Counted from the stretch's first letter, positions 44,121 to 53,267 are shown. The stretch is 64,000 bases of DNA from an uncultured Flavobacteriales bacterium (GCA_943788115.1 CALSPA010000008.1:1-64000); one strand, 5' to 3'. Made by a program: numbers and translations. Notes: a model not told the origin generated them from the sequence alone.

Positions 44121-44627
44121 ATGAAAAGAATTGGTTTAATATCGGATACACATGGATACTTTGACAAAAGGTATGCCAAATACTTTTCAGCTTGTGATGA
44201 AATTTGGCATGCTGGGGATATAGGAAATATTGAAATCATTGATCGTCTCAATAAAATAACTAAAACAAGAGTTGTATATGGCAACATAGATAACCACACT
44301 ATAAGAGCAGAGTTTCCTCTAAATCAAAGCTTTAAAATTGAGGGAGTTAATGTTTTTATGACTCACATAGGAGGCAAACCTTATAGCTACACAAAAAGAA
44401 TTACTAATTTCTTATCAGAAACAAAACCCGATTTGTTTATTTGCGGACATTCTCACATTTGTAAAATTCAAATGGATAAAAAACTAAATATGCTATATAT
44501 GAATCCAGGTGCAGCTGGAATAAATGGGTTTCATAAAGTAAGAACCCTTATTAGGTTTTCAATTGAGGGAAAAAAAATTTATGACTGTGAAGTAATAGAA
44601 CTAGGAAACAGAGTTAAATCATCTTAA
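44121..44627 (+). CDS. YfcE/MJ0936-type metallophosphodiesterase
   Basis: 168 aa. The calcineurin-like metal motifs are complete: ISDTHGYFD, WHAGDIGN, VYGNIDNH, MTHIGG, FICGHSHICK. Such small enzymes cleave model phosphodiesters with Mn or other metals; physiological substrate unknown. Divergent from msrA by 64 bases. Its 3' end overlaps nine bases of the convergent DUF4293 gene. Cytoplasmic. Confidence 0.92.
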   Translation: MKRIGLISDTHGYFDKRYAKYFSACDEIWHAGDIGNIEIIDRLNKITKTRVVYGNIDNHTIRAEFPLNQSFKIEGVNVFMTHIGGKPYSYTKRITNFLSETKPDLFICGHSHICKIQMDKKLNMLYMNPGAAGINGFHKVRTLIRFSIEGKKIYDCEVIELGNRVKSS

Positions 44628-45089
44628 TCTGTCCAATGATTTAACCAATGCTTCATCTTTTTTGATGGCTCTATTGGCAAGGAAAACAAGCGGAAGAGAA
44701 CAAACAATAAAATAAGTTCCCCAACCATAAATTGGCAATCCGTTATCTTTCAAGAACTTTTCAGATAGAAAATCTATATCAATTAAAAGAAGAACTAATG
44801 TTAGTAATATTAAAATGTAATTAATCTTACCAAACAACAACTGACGCTTTCTATTTTTAAAAAGTCCAATTGAAGAAACAGAAACACCAATTATCATAAA
44901 CAAACCAACATAAATAGGAAACCTTACTGTTGTTTCAGTTTGAGTTGGATCTAAACCAAATGCATTAATTTTAACAACAACACTATCGTTAATAAAAGTG
45001 GCATATGGAAAAAACATGGATAGTATTACAAATACAACAACTAATACTAAATAAACAGTTTGAATTCTCTGGAGCATATTTTTTTTCAC
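44619..45089 (-). CDS. DUF4293 family membrane protein
   Basis: 156 aa. Four hydrophobic helices follow the start MLQRIQTVYLVLVVVFVILS, the typical DUF4293 opening, with FPYATFINDS in the first periplasmic loop and a C-terminal RAIKKDEALVKSLDRLR. The family is restricted to Bacteroidota and has no known function. It is divergent from rho across about 200 bp, as is common in the phylum, so the two may share a control region. Confidence 0.88.
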   Translation of the reverse strand: MKKNMLQRIQTVYLVLVVVFVILSMFFPYATFINDSVVVKINAFGLDPTQTETTVRFPIYVGLFMIIGVSVSSIGLFKNRKRQLLFGKINYILILLTLVLLLIDIDFLSEKFLKDNGLPIYGWGTYFIVCSLPLVFLANRAIKKDEALVKSLDRLR

Positions 45090-45188
45090 AAATATAAAAC
45101 CAATGTTACAACTCTATTGACAAAGACACTATTTTATTAAAAATTTAATCTTTTTTAAATTAAACCAATGAATTATAATATCATTTAC

Positions 45189-45196
45189 TATATTTG
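45189..45196 (+). promoter_or_regulatory. Candidate -7 promoter element of rho
   Basis: TATATTTG (45189-45196) matches TAnnTTTG. The start would be about 45203, leaving a leader of roughly 90 nt, long enough for Rho autoregulation. No obvious -33 TTG at the standard distance. Confidence 0.45.
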
Positions 45197-45291
45197 GAAT
45201 GATTATAAAGTAATCGTCCTGATTACATAACCCATTTCATACTTAATTTAAAGTAACCACCATTTCATATTAATAAATTATTATTCTATCG

Positions 45292-45525
45292 ATGTACGAC
45301 ATTTTAGATTTAAACAACAAAAAAGTTGCTGAACTAAGAGAAATTGCTGATACCCTTAGCATCTCAAAACCAGAAAAATTAAAAAAGCAAGATTTAGTTT
45401 ATAAAATACTAGACGAACAAGCTTTAAACCCTCCTAAAAAGAAAGTCAATAATCAAGCGGAAGAAAAAAAGACTGTTACAGAAACTGTAAAAGAATCAAC
45501 AACTAACACGAGTGATAAAGGTTGA
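45292..45525 (+). CDS. rho: Transcription termination factor Rho, N-terminal domain fragment (frame broken)
   Basis: 77 aa ending at TGA 45523-45525. Residues 1-45 are a Rho_N domain ([35 protein letters not shown]) and the rest begins the Lys/Glu/Thr-rich linker. The main Rho frame runs on from here in the +1 phase, overlapping by 14 bases. Removing one G of the GG at 45520-45521 joins the two as [13 protein letters not shown]. So this is the start of rho, separated by a single-base shift. Sequencing error, mutation or a recoding event are all possible. Confidence 0.85.
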   Translation: MYDILDLNNKKVAELREIADTLSISKPEKLKKQDLVYKILDEQALNPPKKKVNNQAEEKKTVTETVKESTTNTSDKG

Positions 45526-46981
45526 GAAAACTGATCAGAACAAGAAAGATTCTTCTGAAAAAAGAAATCAACCAGTTTCAGAAAAAAAAGACAATCATCC
45601 TAAAAGAAATGTTTCCTCTAATGACAAAAAAGAAGGTGACAAAAAAGAAGGTGACAAAAAAGAAGGTGACAAAAAAGAAAGTGACAATAAAGAAGGCGAC
45701 AACAAGCAAAGAAATAACAACAATAATAATTCAGATAGAAACAGAAATAACAACCATAGAAACAGGAACAACAACCACCGAAATAGCAACAGGGATGGCA
45801 ATAGGGATGGAAACAGAAACGACAACAGAAAAGAGCATCCTTCTCAAGATTTAGGATATAACTTTGATGGTATCATTGCTAACGAAGGGGTTCTAGAAAT
45901 TATGCAAGATGGTTATGGCTTTTTAAGGTCTGCCGATTATCATTATTTAAGCTCACCTGATGACATTTATGTTTCACAGTCTCAAATAAAATTATTCGGA
46001 CTTAAAACTGGTGATACAATAAGAGGAACTGTAAGACCTCCTAAATATGGTGAAAGATATTTCCCTTTAATACAAGTAGATAAAATTAATGGTCGCGACC
46101 CTGAAAACATTAGAGATAGAGTTCCTTTTCAATTTTTAACACCTCTTTTCCCGTCTGAAAAATTTAATCTTACAGGACACGCTAAAGAATCATTATCAAC
46201 AAGAGTTATGGATCTTTTCTCTCCAATTGGAAAAGGACAAAGAGGAATGATTGTGGCTCAACCTAAGACTGGTAAAACTGTACTACTTAAAGATGTTGCA
46301 AATGCAATAGCCGCAAACCATCCAGAAACGTATCTAATTGTTCTTTTAATTGACGAAAGACCTGAAGAGGTTACAGACATGCAAAGAAGTGTCAATGCTG
46401 AAGTTATCGCATCTACATTTGATGAACCTGCTGATCGTCATGTAAAAGTTGCTAATATTGTTTTATCAAAAGCTAAAAGACTAGTTGAATGTGGCCATGA
46501 TGTTTGCATCTTACTAGATTCTATTACAAGACTAGCCCGTGCCTACAATACAGTCATGCCTGCTTCTGGAAAAGTTCTTACAGGTGGTGTTGATGCTAAT
46601 GCGCTTCACAAACCTAAAAGATTCTTTGGTGCAGCTAGAAAAATTGAAAATGGAGGGTCACTAACCATTCTATCTACAGCCCTAACAGAAACTGGTTCAA
46701 AAATGGATGAAGTTATTTTTGAAGAGTTTAAAGGAACTGGAAATATGGAACTTCAATTAGATAGAAAAATTTCTAATAGAAGAATCTTCCCTGCAATAGA
46801 CATTTTAACCTCTGGAACTAGAAGAGAAGATTTACTTATGGATAAAGAAACTCTACAAAGAGTGTGGCTTTTAAGAAAACATTTAGCTGACATGAATCCA
46901 ATTGAAGCAATGGAGTTTATGAAAGATCGTCTTCAAAACACTAGAAGTAATGAAGAGTTTTTGGTTTCTATGAATGGCTAA
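45512..46981 (+). CDS. rho: Transcription termination factor Rho (main part)
   Basis: 489 aa from nominal GTG 45512. Residues about 1-115 are a disordered Lys/Glu/Asp then Asn/Arg-rich insert; next is the cold-shock-like RNA-binding domain ([20 protein letters not shown]) and the hexameric ATPase with Walker [25 protein letters not shown] (Walker B), the Q-loop/R-loop region [20 protein letters not shown] and [12 protein letters not shown]. It terminates transcription on untranslated RNA. Long disordered inserts are known in Bacteroidota Rho, and in Bacteroides thetaiotaomicron the insert supports condensate formation. The DUF4199 gene follows after 15 bases. Confidence 0.95.
   Translation: MIKVEKTDQNKKDSSEKRNQPVSEKKDNHPKRNVSSNDKKEGDKKEGDKKEGDKKESDNKEGDNKQRNNNNNNSDRNRNNNHRNRNNNHRNSNRDGNRDGNRNDNRKEHPSQDLGYNFDGIIANEGVLEIMQDGYGFLRSADYHYLSSPDDIYVSQSQIKLFGLKTGDTIRGTVRPPKYGERYFPLIQVDKINGRDPENIRDRVPFQFLTPLFPSEKFNLTGHAKESLSTRVMDLFSPIGKGQRGMIVAQPKTGKTVLLKDVANAIAANHPETYLIVLLIDERPEEVTDMQRSVNAEVIASTFDEPADRHVKVANIVLSKAKRLVECGHDVCILLDSITRLARAYNTVMPASGKVLTGGVDANALHKPKRFFGAARKIENGGSLTILSTALTETGSKMDEVIFEEFKGTGNMELQLDRKISNRRIFPAIDILTSGTRREDLLMDKETLQRVWLLRKHLADMNPIEAMEFMKDRLQNTRSNEEFLVSMNG
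45626..45700 (+). repeat. Five 15-bp tandem repeats inside rho
   Basis: Five direct copies of AAAAAAGAAGGTGAC (three exact, the fourth with AGT for GGT, the fifth AATAAAGAAGGCGAC) encode repeats of KKEGD in the disordered insert. Copy number changes would stay in frame and lengthen or shorten the insert. Confidence 0.9.
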
Positions 46982-46996
46982 ACAAAGTCTTATCGT

Positions 46997-47566
46997 ATGA
47001 AAACATCGTTAAAAGCTGGACTTTTTGGAGCTTTAATTTACATCATTTTTGAAATAGTCTTTTATTTACAAGGATGGAATTATTTAGATTTTAAGCACCT
47101 TCTTTCTTTTGCAGTTAGCTCACTAATCCTTTTAATCGTTATTTCTTATTCAATATTAAAAGAGTTTAATAGAGTAAAGGGAAATTCTCCAAGCTTTATA
47201 TTTGATCTTAAAAACGGCATTCAAACAGCTTCAATATATGCTCTTATAATAGCATCATTTTCTTTTGTTTACTACAAATGGATTGATGATTACGCAGACA
47301 GAAAAAAGGAGCAATTGATTGAAATGACAATGGATGAAGATGCCATGCTTGAATTAGCAGAAAAACAAATCGAAAGTAATCCAGATTTTTATTATGGAAA
47401 ATCTCCTGAAGATTTAATTGACATGCAACAAGAAAACATTAATGCTAATTTAAATCCAAATGTAGTATTCCCTTTTACTTTATTTACTCAATTACTATTA
47501 GGAATGATTTTTTCTTTTGCTTTAACGGGATTAAACAGACTAGTTCTATCTAGACTCATCAATTAA
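46997..47566 (+). CDS. DUF4199 family membrane protein
   Basis: 189 aa with four hydrophobic helices (LFGALIYIIFEIVFYLQGW, LLSFAVSSLILLIVISYSIL, ASIYALIIASFSFVYYKW, LLLGMIFSFALTGL) and a charged loop (DRKKEQLIEMTMDEDAMLEL) between helices 3 and 4, the DUF4199 layout. Bacteroidota-specific with unknown function. It lies 15 bases after rho, probably read through from it. Its stop overlaps that of convergent mpl at the palindrome TTAA (47563-47566). Confidence 0.85.
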   Translation: MKTSLKAGLFGALIYIIFEIVFYLQGWNYLDFKHLLSFAVSSLILLIVISYSILKEFNRVKGNSPSFIFDLKNGIQTASIYALIIASFSFVYYKWIDDYADRKKEQLIEMTMDEDAMLELAEKQIESNPDFYYGKSPEDLIDMQQENINANLNPNVVFPFTLFTQLLLGMIFSFALTGLNRLVLSRLIN

Positions 47567-48921
47567 CCAATTATTTTATTTGCTAAGTCATCGAAGTTTA
47601 ACCCATCAAAATTACCACTACTCATTAATAGTAAATTTTTATTTTCCCATTTCATATTTAAAAGTTTACTAACCAAAACAGAAGAATCTGTTAGCACTTC
47701 AACATTATTAGTAGCAAACGCTGTTAACACTTCATCAATAGTAATACTAGCAAGTTTTTTATGTTTCAAGGTCTCAGGATTAAAGTAAACAAATGCCTTG
47801 TCAGCACTTTCCATTGTTCCTTTATAAAGCTTTAAAAAAGAGTGATTAAGACTACTAAAAGTATGAAGTTCCATACAAGCAATTAATTTCCTTTTAGGAA
47901 ATTGATCACTTAATGCCTTAGTGGTTGCTTTTAGTTTAGATGGAGAGTGAGCAAAATCTTTATAGATCACACAATCTTTTGTCTGCTTAACAAGCTCTAA
48001 CCTTTTTGAAGCTCCTTTAAATGATTGTATTGCATCATAAAAATTTTCTTTTGTAATGTTCAATTCCAAACATACTTTTAGAGCACCATTTAAATTTTGC
48101 AAATTATGCTGTCCAAAAATTTGAATTGGCAGCTTTTTATTCGAATCAATTAGGTAAGTTACACCTCTTTCTAAAACATGATTATGAGTGGTGTAATCAA
48201 TAGTTTTCAAATTACTTTTCAACCCTATACCTATATCACTAACCACTTCATCTCCAGAAAAATAAACTAGACTACCTAAATTATCAATTGAATCAGCAAA
48301 GATCTTAAATTGCTGAATGTAATTTTCAAAAGTGGGGAAAACATTTATATGATCCCAAGCTATACCACTAATTAAACCTATGGTAGGTTTATAGAGATGG
48401 AATTTAGGTCTTAAATCAATTGGGGAAGACAAATATTCATCCCCTTCTAAAACTGCAATCTCTGCATTTTCTGACAAACTAACCATACATTCAAAACCTT
48501 CTAATTGGGCACCGACCATATAATCATGCTTAATATTACTAACCCTTAATACATGCAAAATCATACTTGTTATTGTTGTTTTCCCATGGCTACCACCAAT
48601 AACTACACGTGTTTTATTTTTGGTTTTTTCATATATAAATTCAGGATATGAATAAATTTTAAGACCTAATTCTTGAGCTTTCAATAATTCAGGATTATCT
48701 TTCCTTGCGTGCATTCCTAAAATTACAGCATCTATGTTTGTTGAAATTAAATTTTCATTCCACCCAATTGTTTTGGGTAAAAGTCCGTATTTCAACAACC
48801 TTCCTTTAGAGGGCTCAAAAATTTCATCGTCTGAACCAGTAACATGATCTCCTTTTAAATGCATGGCTATCGCTAAATTATGCATAGCACTTCCACCGAC
48901 AGCTATAAAATGAACATTCAT
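47563..48921 (-). CDS. mpl: UDP-N-acetylmuramate:L-alanyl-gamma-D-glutamyl-meso-diaminopimelate ligase
   Basis: 452 aa, Mur ligase fold. The N-terminus has the UDP-binding glycine pattern HFIAVGGSAMHNLAIAMHLK, the ATP loop is GGSHGKTTITSMIL, and the central domain has AWDHINVFPTFE and FGQHNLQNLNGAL. The C-terminal DFAHSPSKLKATTKAL matches Mpl rather than MurC. It recycles peptidoglycan tripeptide onto UDP-MurNAc. Convergent with the DUF4199 gene, divergent from rarA. Cytoplasmic. Confidence 0.92.
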   Translation of the reverse strand: MNVHFIAVGGSAMHNLAIAMHLKGDHVTGSDDEIFEPSKGRLLKYGLLPKTIGWNENLISTNIDAVILGMHARKDNPELLKAQELGLKIYSYPEFIYEKTKNKTRVVIGGSHGKTTITSMILHVLRVSNIKHDYMVGAQLEGFECMVSLSENAEIAVLEGDEYLSSPIDLRPKFHLYKPTIGLISGIAWDHINVFPTFENYIQQFKIFADSIDNLGSLVYFSGDEVVSDIGIGLKSNLKTIDYTTHNHVLERGVTYLIDSNKKLPIQIFGQHNLQNLNGALKVCLELNITKENFYDAIQSFKGASKRLELVKQTKDCVIYKDFAHSPSKLKATTKALSDQFPKRKLIACMELHTFSSLNHSFLKLYKGTMESADKAFVYFNPETLKHKKLASITIDEVLTAFATNNVEVLTDSSVLVSKLLNMKWENKNLLLMSSGNFDGLNFDDLANKIIG

Positions 48922-49052
48922 AATTAAATTTTAAATTGAATTTATAGGTTTAAAACAAGGTTTAAGCATCAAGTATAAATTAGTTTTAAACACTAAAAAA
49001 TTGAAAAGAAATCAATAATGTATTATTAAACAGCATCACATACTATATTGAT

Positions 49053-49060
49053 TATTTTTG
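49053..49060 (+). promoter_or_regulatory. Candidate -7 promoter element of rarA
   Basis: TATTTTTG (49053-49060) matches TAnnTTTG and ends five bases before the ATG at 49066. A start point at or next to the ATG is implied, giving a leaderless message. Confidence 0.5.
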
Positions 49061-49065
49061 TTAGA

Positions 49066-50352
49066 ATGATTACAAATCTAAGCATACCTTTAGCTGAAAG
49101 ATTAAGACCAAAAAGTCTTAATGATTTTCTTGGTCAAAAACATTTAGTTGGTCAAAATAGCCCTATTAGAAAATGTATAGAAACAGGAAGCATACCTTCG
49201 ATGATTTTCTGGGGACCACCTGGTGTTGGGAAAACAACTTTAGCTGAAATAATTTCTCATGAGTCTGATCGACCTTTTCACACCTTATCAGCTATTAATT
49301 CAGGTGTTAAAGACATAAGAGATATTATTCAAAAAGTTAAAAGCGGTGGCATGTTTAACAAAGGAACTGCCATTTTATTCATTGATGAAATTCATAGATT
49401 TAGCAAATCGCAACAAGATTCACTTTTAGGAGCTGTCGAAAAAGGCATAGTCACTTTAATTGGAGCAACAACAGAAAACCCATCTTTTGAAGTAATCTCT
49501 GCTCTTCTTTCAAGGTGTCAAGTGTTCACATTAGAGCACCATTCAAAAAACGAACTTCATGAAGTCTTAAACACAGCAATAAATAAAGATGCTACAATTA
49601 AAGCATTGTCAATAAAATTAGTAGAAACTGATGCTCTAATAAGAATTTCAGGTGGAGATGCTAGAAAGCTATTAAACACATTTGAAATAGTAATAAACAA
49701 CATTAGCTCTGAAATAAAAGAAATTAATAATAAAATAGTATTAGAAACTATACAACAGAATCTTGCCATTTACGATAAAAATGGTGAAATGCACTATGAT
49801 ATCATTTCAGCTTTTATAAAATCTATTAGAGGAAGTGATCCAAACGCTGCTGTATATTGGCTTGCTAGAATGGTTGAAGGGGGTGAAGAACCTAAATTTA
49901 TTGCTAGAAGATTAATTATTCTAGCATCAGAAGATATTGGTCTAGCTAATCCTACTGCCTTAATTATGGCAAACAATTGTTTTAGCGCAGTTGAAAAGAT
50001 TGGTTGGCCAGAAAGTAGAATAATATTATCTCAATGTGTTATCTACTTAGCTTGTTCTGCTAAGAGTAATTCTGCATATATGGCCATAAATAAAGCTCAA
50101 GAAGCTGTTAGAGAACATGGCAACTCAACTGTACCATTAGGTTTAAGAAATGCTCCTACTAAACTAATGAAAGAGCTAGACTACGGAAAAGAATACAAAT
50201 ATTCACATGACCATAAAAGCAAATTACATCTTCAAGAATTCCTCCCCCAAGATTTATCGGGAAAAACTTTCTTCATTCCTTCCAATAATAAACGAGAAAA
50301 TGCCTTAAAGGATTACCTGAAAAAAACATGGAAAGGTAAATACAATTATTAA
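49066..50352 (+). CDS. rarA: Replication-associated recombination protein A (AAA ATPase, MgsA/RarA)
   Basis: 428 aa from ATG 49066 (MITNLSIPLAERLRPKSLND); six extra codons upstream from 49048 overlap the promoter and are unlikely to be used. Walker A WGPPGVGKTTLAEI, Walker B ILFIDEIHRFSKSQQDSLL, sensor GATTENPSF and the C-terminal RuvB-like/tetramerisation part AVYWLARMVEGGEEPKFIAR are all present. It acts at stalled replication forks. Convergent on neither side; mpl is divergent. Confidence 0.95.
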   Translation: MITNLSIPLAERLRPKSLNDFLGQKHLVGQNSPIRKCIETGSIPSMIFWGPPGVGKTTLAEIISHESDRPFHTLSAINSGVKDIRDIIQKVKSGGMFNKGTAILFIDEIHRFSKSQQDSLLGAVEKGIVTLIGATTENPSFEVISALLSRCQVFTLEHHSKNELHEVLNTAINKDATIKALSIKLVETDALIRISGGDARKLLNTFEIVINNISSEIKEINNKIVLETIQQNLAIYDKNGEMHYDIISAFIKSIRGSDPNAAVYWLARMVEGGEEPKFIARRLIILASEDIGLANPTALIMANNCFSAVEKIGWPESRIILSQCVIYLACSAKSNSAYMAINKAQEAVREHGNSTVPLGLRNAPTKLMKELDYGKEYKYSHDHKSKLHLQEFLPQDLSGKTFFIPSNNKRENALKDYLKKTWKGKYNY

Positions 50353-50387
50353 TTTATAACTTTACAATTAACTTCTAATACAAAACC

Positions 50388-50516
50388 ATGGAAACGTATG
50401 TAATGACTCTGAAAATTGCAATGATTTTCTTCTTTGTCATGATTGTTTTAGAATGGTTAATTTGCTATTTCTTTAAAAAAAATACGTCACTTTATTTGAC
50501 ACTATTTCTGGCATAA
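50388..50516 (+). CDS. N-terminal fragment of second sterol desaturase (frame broken)
   Basis: 42 aa: METYVMTLKIAMIFFFVMIV is a transmembrane helix, then LEWLICYFFKKN, after which the frame goes astray and ends at TAA 50514-50516. In the frame of the downstream gene the sequence after the A8 tract (50475-50482) reads KKYVTLFDTISGISSG, which aligns with LYTLSDSITNLCCG of the paralogue at 9.6 kb. One added A in the tract would make a single 420-residue protein starting at 50388. Confidence 0.65.
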   Translation: METYVMTLKIAMIFFFVMIVLEWLICYFFKKNTSLYLTLFLA

Positions 50517-50524
50517 GCTCTGGC

Positions 50525-51649
50525 ATGACCAACAACATTAAAAGTATATTTAAATTAAGTGTTGTTATTGTAAGTTATCAATGGATGGTGGAACACTTTG
50601 CTCTTTTTCAAATTGAATCATCTTTATGGCTGTACATACTTGCATTTGTAGGCACTGATTTTGCATATTACTGGACACATAGATGGAATCATGAAATTAA
50701 CCTTATGTGGAACAGGCACATTATTCACCACAGTAGTGAAGAGTTTAATCTATCTTGTGCTTTAAGACAATCGATTTCAGGTATTTTTCAGGTATATTTC
50801 TTTTTATACATTCCCCTAGCAATAATAGGAATACCATCGAATGTTATGAATCTAATACTTCCCCTTCACCTATTTGCTCAGTTCTGGTACCACACTAGAA
50901 TAATCAAGAAAATGGGAATACTTGAAAAAATCTTAGTAACACCATCACATCATAGAGTTCATCACGCAATAAATGATGAATACTTAGACAAAAACTATGC
51001 ATCTATTTTTATTATTTGGGACAAACTATTTGGAACTTTTCAAGAAGAAATTGAAAATACCCCCCCTGTTTATGGTGTAAAAAAACCCGTAAAAACATGG
51101 AACCCTTTATTAATAAACTTTATGCATCTTTTTCAATTATTTAAAGATGCAATTAGAACAAAAAAATGGATCGATAAATTTAGAGTTTTTTATAAACGTA
51201 CTGGTTGGAGACCTGAAGATGTAAGCTTAAAATATCCAATTGAAATAACTACTAACCCCTACAAACAAATTAAATACAAAAGTCAATCAACTTATTTTCT
51301 AACCTTCTGGTCATTATCCCAGCTTCTGTTACATTTTGCCATTCAATACCATATAATACATTTATTACCAAATTTCCAATATCAAGAACTTATTGTATAC
51401 GCACTATTTTGCTTGGTTTCAATCTTTAGCTACACTTCACTAATGGACCGTCATTGGTTTTCAATTCCCTTAGAATTAACAAAACTTATTATCGGTGTTT
51501 ATTTATTATTTTACAATGGAGAAATTTTCATTATTTCACCCAACTTTTCAATCAGTGAAACAATTATGTACTCTTACCTTTTTATTTCATTTATTATAAC
51601 CATTATCTATTCAACAAAAACTCATGAGCAGCCAAAGATGATTAAATGA
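50525..51649 (+). CDS. Sterol desaturase / fatty acid hydroxylase superfamily protein (second copy)
   Basis: 374 aa from the nominal ATG 50525; the open frame reaches back to the A8 tract and the true start is probably 50388 (see preceding fragment). Iron-ligand clusters HRWNHE, HIIHHSSEE, HTR and HHRVHHAINDE are complete, followed by a helical C-terminal region like the 9.6-kb paralogue. Sequence between the clusters is similar to that paralogue (EEFNLSCALR against EELNLTTVFR), so both derive from one duplication or family. Acts on membrane lipids, substrate unknown. No partner gene; followed by an unrelated operon. Confidence 0.85.
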   Translation: MTNNIKSIFKLSVVIVSYQWMVEHFALFQIESSLWLYILAFVGTDFAYYWTHRWNHEINLMWNRHIIHHSSEEFNLSCALRQSISGIFQVYFFLYIPLAIIGIPSNVMNLILPLHLFAQFWYHTRIIKKMGILEKILVTPSHHRVHHAINDEYLDKNYASIFIIWDKLFGTFQEEIENTPPVYGVKKPVKTWNPLLINFMHLFQLFKDAIRTKKWIDKFRVFYKRTGWRPEDVSLKYPIEITTNPYKQIKYKSQSTYFLTFWSLSQLLLHFAIQYHIIHLLPNFQYQELIVYALFCLVSIFSYTSLMDRHWFSIPLELTKLIIGVYLLFYNGEIFIISPNFSISETIMYSYLFISFIITIIYSTKTHEQPKMIK

Positions 51650-51704
51650 GTCTTATCTATATACAATCGCAAAATCTTTATAGTATATTTAATTTTAATT
51701 GATC

Positions 51705-53267
51705 GTGAAAAAAGTTTGCTTCATATTGTTAATAAGTACAATAATTTTAAGTTGTATGAAAAATAGAGGCCCAGTTTCCTGGGATGCAAATTACAGCACC
51801 CCATTAGCTTATGGGTCTCTTGGAATAACAGATATTATTAGCGATACATTGTATTCGATAAATACTGACAACACAATAAACATTCATTATAAAAGAAATT
51901 TATACCAGCTTAGTCTAGACAGTATTGTTGAGCTCCCAGACAATCAACTTTCCAACGTATTCGCACTTCCTTTCCCTGTTGCTATAGACTTTAGTCCAGG
52001 TCAAACCTTTATCAATCAACCAGAAGAACAAAACTTCTCAATAAACTCAGTAGAGCTTAAAGATTTTTCGATTGAATCTGCTATTCTTAATTATACAATT
52101 ACAAGTACTATTCAAGGTGAAGTTATTTATGACTACACAGTTAACTCAGCAATAGACATAAATGGAAACCCTTTTCAAATATCAATTGTTGTTCCAGCTG
52201 CTCAAAATGGGAGCTCTAGCCAAATAAGCGGCACTATAAATATTCCAGCATCAAATTGGAATCTGGAAGGCGCATCTGGAAATGAAATAAACACTATACT
52301 CACTACCGTTAATGTTAAAGTTTCTGAAAACAATTTACTCCCAATAAGTGTTTCTAATCTAGATACATTATACATTGACAATGAAATAAAAGCCATTGTT
52401 CCAATAAGTGCTAGAGGATACTTTGGAGAAGAAATCTTTCAAACAGGCTTGGACACGACAAAACTTGACTTCTTAAATAGTATTGTTTCAGGATCAATTG
52501 GTTTAAGCAATATTGAAATGAACCTTATAAGTAATAATGGAATTGGCACAGATTTCAGAATGTTAATTAACAGCTTATCGTCTATAGGCAATAACTATAT
52601 TGACTTAAACCATTCAATAATTGGCCAAACTCAAAACATAAATAGAGCATACGAGGTTGGAAATTCAATTATCACATCAGAATCAAATCAGCTTATAAAC
52701 TCTTCAAATAGCAATATTAATGCGTTTTTAGAAAACTTACCTTCAGACCTTGGTTATGACATTATGGTTGAATTAAATCCTTTAGGAAATGTATCTGGTC
52801 ACAATGATTTCATACATAAAGATTTCCCATTAAATTTAGATTTAGATTTGACAACACCTTTGGCTTTTAATTCAAATCAATTAACAATAATTGATACTAT
52901 TGACATTGATTTGCCTGACACCATTGGAATAAATTACGGGAGCCTATATCTAGAGCTTACAAATGGTTTTCCTTTAGAAGCTGAAATTCTCATATCAACG
53001 CTAAATTCTCCTTCACAATTTCAAGATCTAAGTTTAATTTCAGGTGCCAATTTAAATAGTAGTAATATAGTAAGCACACCAGCTGTTTCAAGCCATGTTA
53101 TAAACGTATCAGCTGAAAGTATGGAAGAATTGAAAACTTCTAGGAAAATAATTATTTCTGCAACTTTCAATACTTTAAGTCAGCCACAATTAGTTGATTT
53201 TTATGACTACTATAATTTATCTTTTAAAATAAGTGCAGATTTCAACACAACAGTTACAGTACAATGA
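51705..53267 (+). CDS. Large lipoprotein of unknown function (operon with DUF5723-like barrel)
   Basis: 520 aa from GTG 51705, which puts the lipobox IILSC (Cys17) in a good signal peptide; a TTG two codons upstream is also possible. The mature part begins MKNRGPVSWDANYSTPLAYG and is long and beta-rich with Ser/Asn/Ile-rich strands (INTNLTT- and SNIEMNLISN-like), perhaps a surface beta-sandwich protein. The start phrase, DxxxxxPLAYGSLGI, recurs in Bacteroidota lipoproteins of unknown role. Overlaps the downstream DUF5723-like gene by four bases. Confidence 0.78.
   Translation: MKKVCFILLISTIILSCMKNRGPVSWDANYSTPLAYGSLGITDIISDTLYSINTDNTINIHYKRNLYQLSLDSIVELPDNQLSNVFALPFPVAIDFSPGQTFINQPEEQNFSINSVELKDFSIESAILNYTITSTIQGEVIYDYTVNSAIDINGNPFQISIVVPAAQNGSSSQISGTINIPASNWNLEGASGNEINTILTTVNVKVSENNLLPISVSNLDTLYIDNEIKAIVPISARGYFGEEIFQTGLDTTKLDFLNSIVSGSIGLSNIEMNLISNNGIGTDFRMLINSLSSIGNNYIDLNHSIIGQTQNINRAYEVGNSIITSESNQLINSSNSNINAFLENLPSDLGYDIMVELNPLGNVSGHNDFIHKDFPLNLDLDLTTPLAFNSNQLTIIDTIDIDLPDTIGINYGSLYLELTNGFPLEAEILISTLNSPSQFQDLSLISGANLNSSNIVSTPAVSSHVINVSAESMEELKTSRKIIISATFNTLSQPQLVDFYDYYNLSFKISADFNTTVTVQ

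Noticed and set aside
45512..45525. Programmed +1 frameshift in rho similar to prfB
   Set aside because: The GGT codon would slip to GTT and pair poorly with its tRNA, and no helper element beyond a weak AAAGG is seen. An indel at GG is simpler, so recoding is kept only as an alternative in the finding.
45626..45700. CRISPR-like array
   Set aside because: The 15-bp units are contiguous and in-frame coding repeats of KKEGD without spacers.
45522..45854. Lys/Thr-rich open frames on both strands inside the rho insert
   Set aside because: They are out-of-frame readings of the tandem repeat region; their composition follows from the repeated AAAAAAGAAGGTGAC unit.
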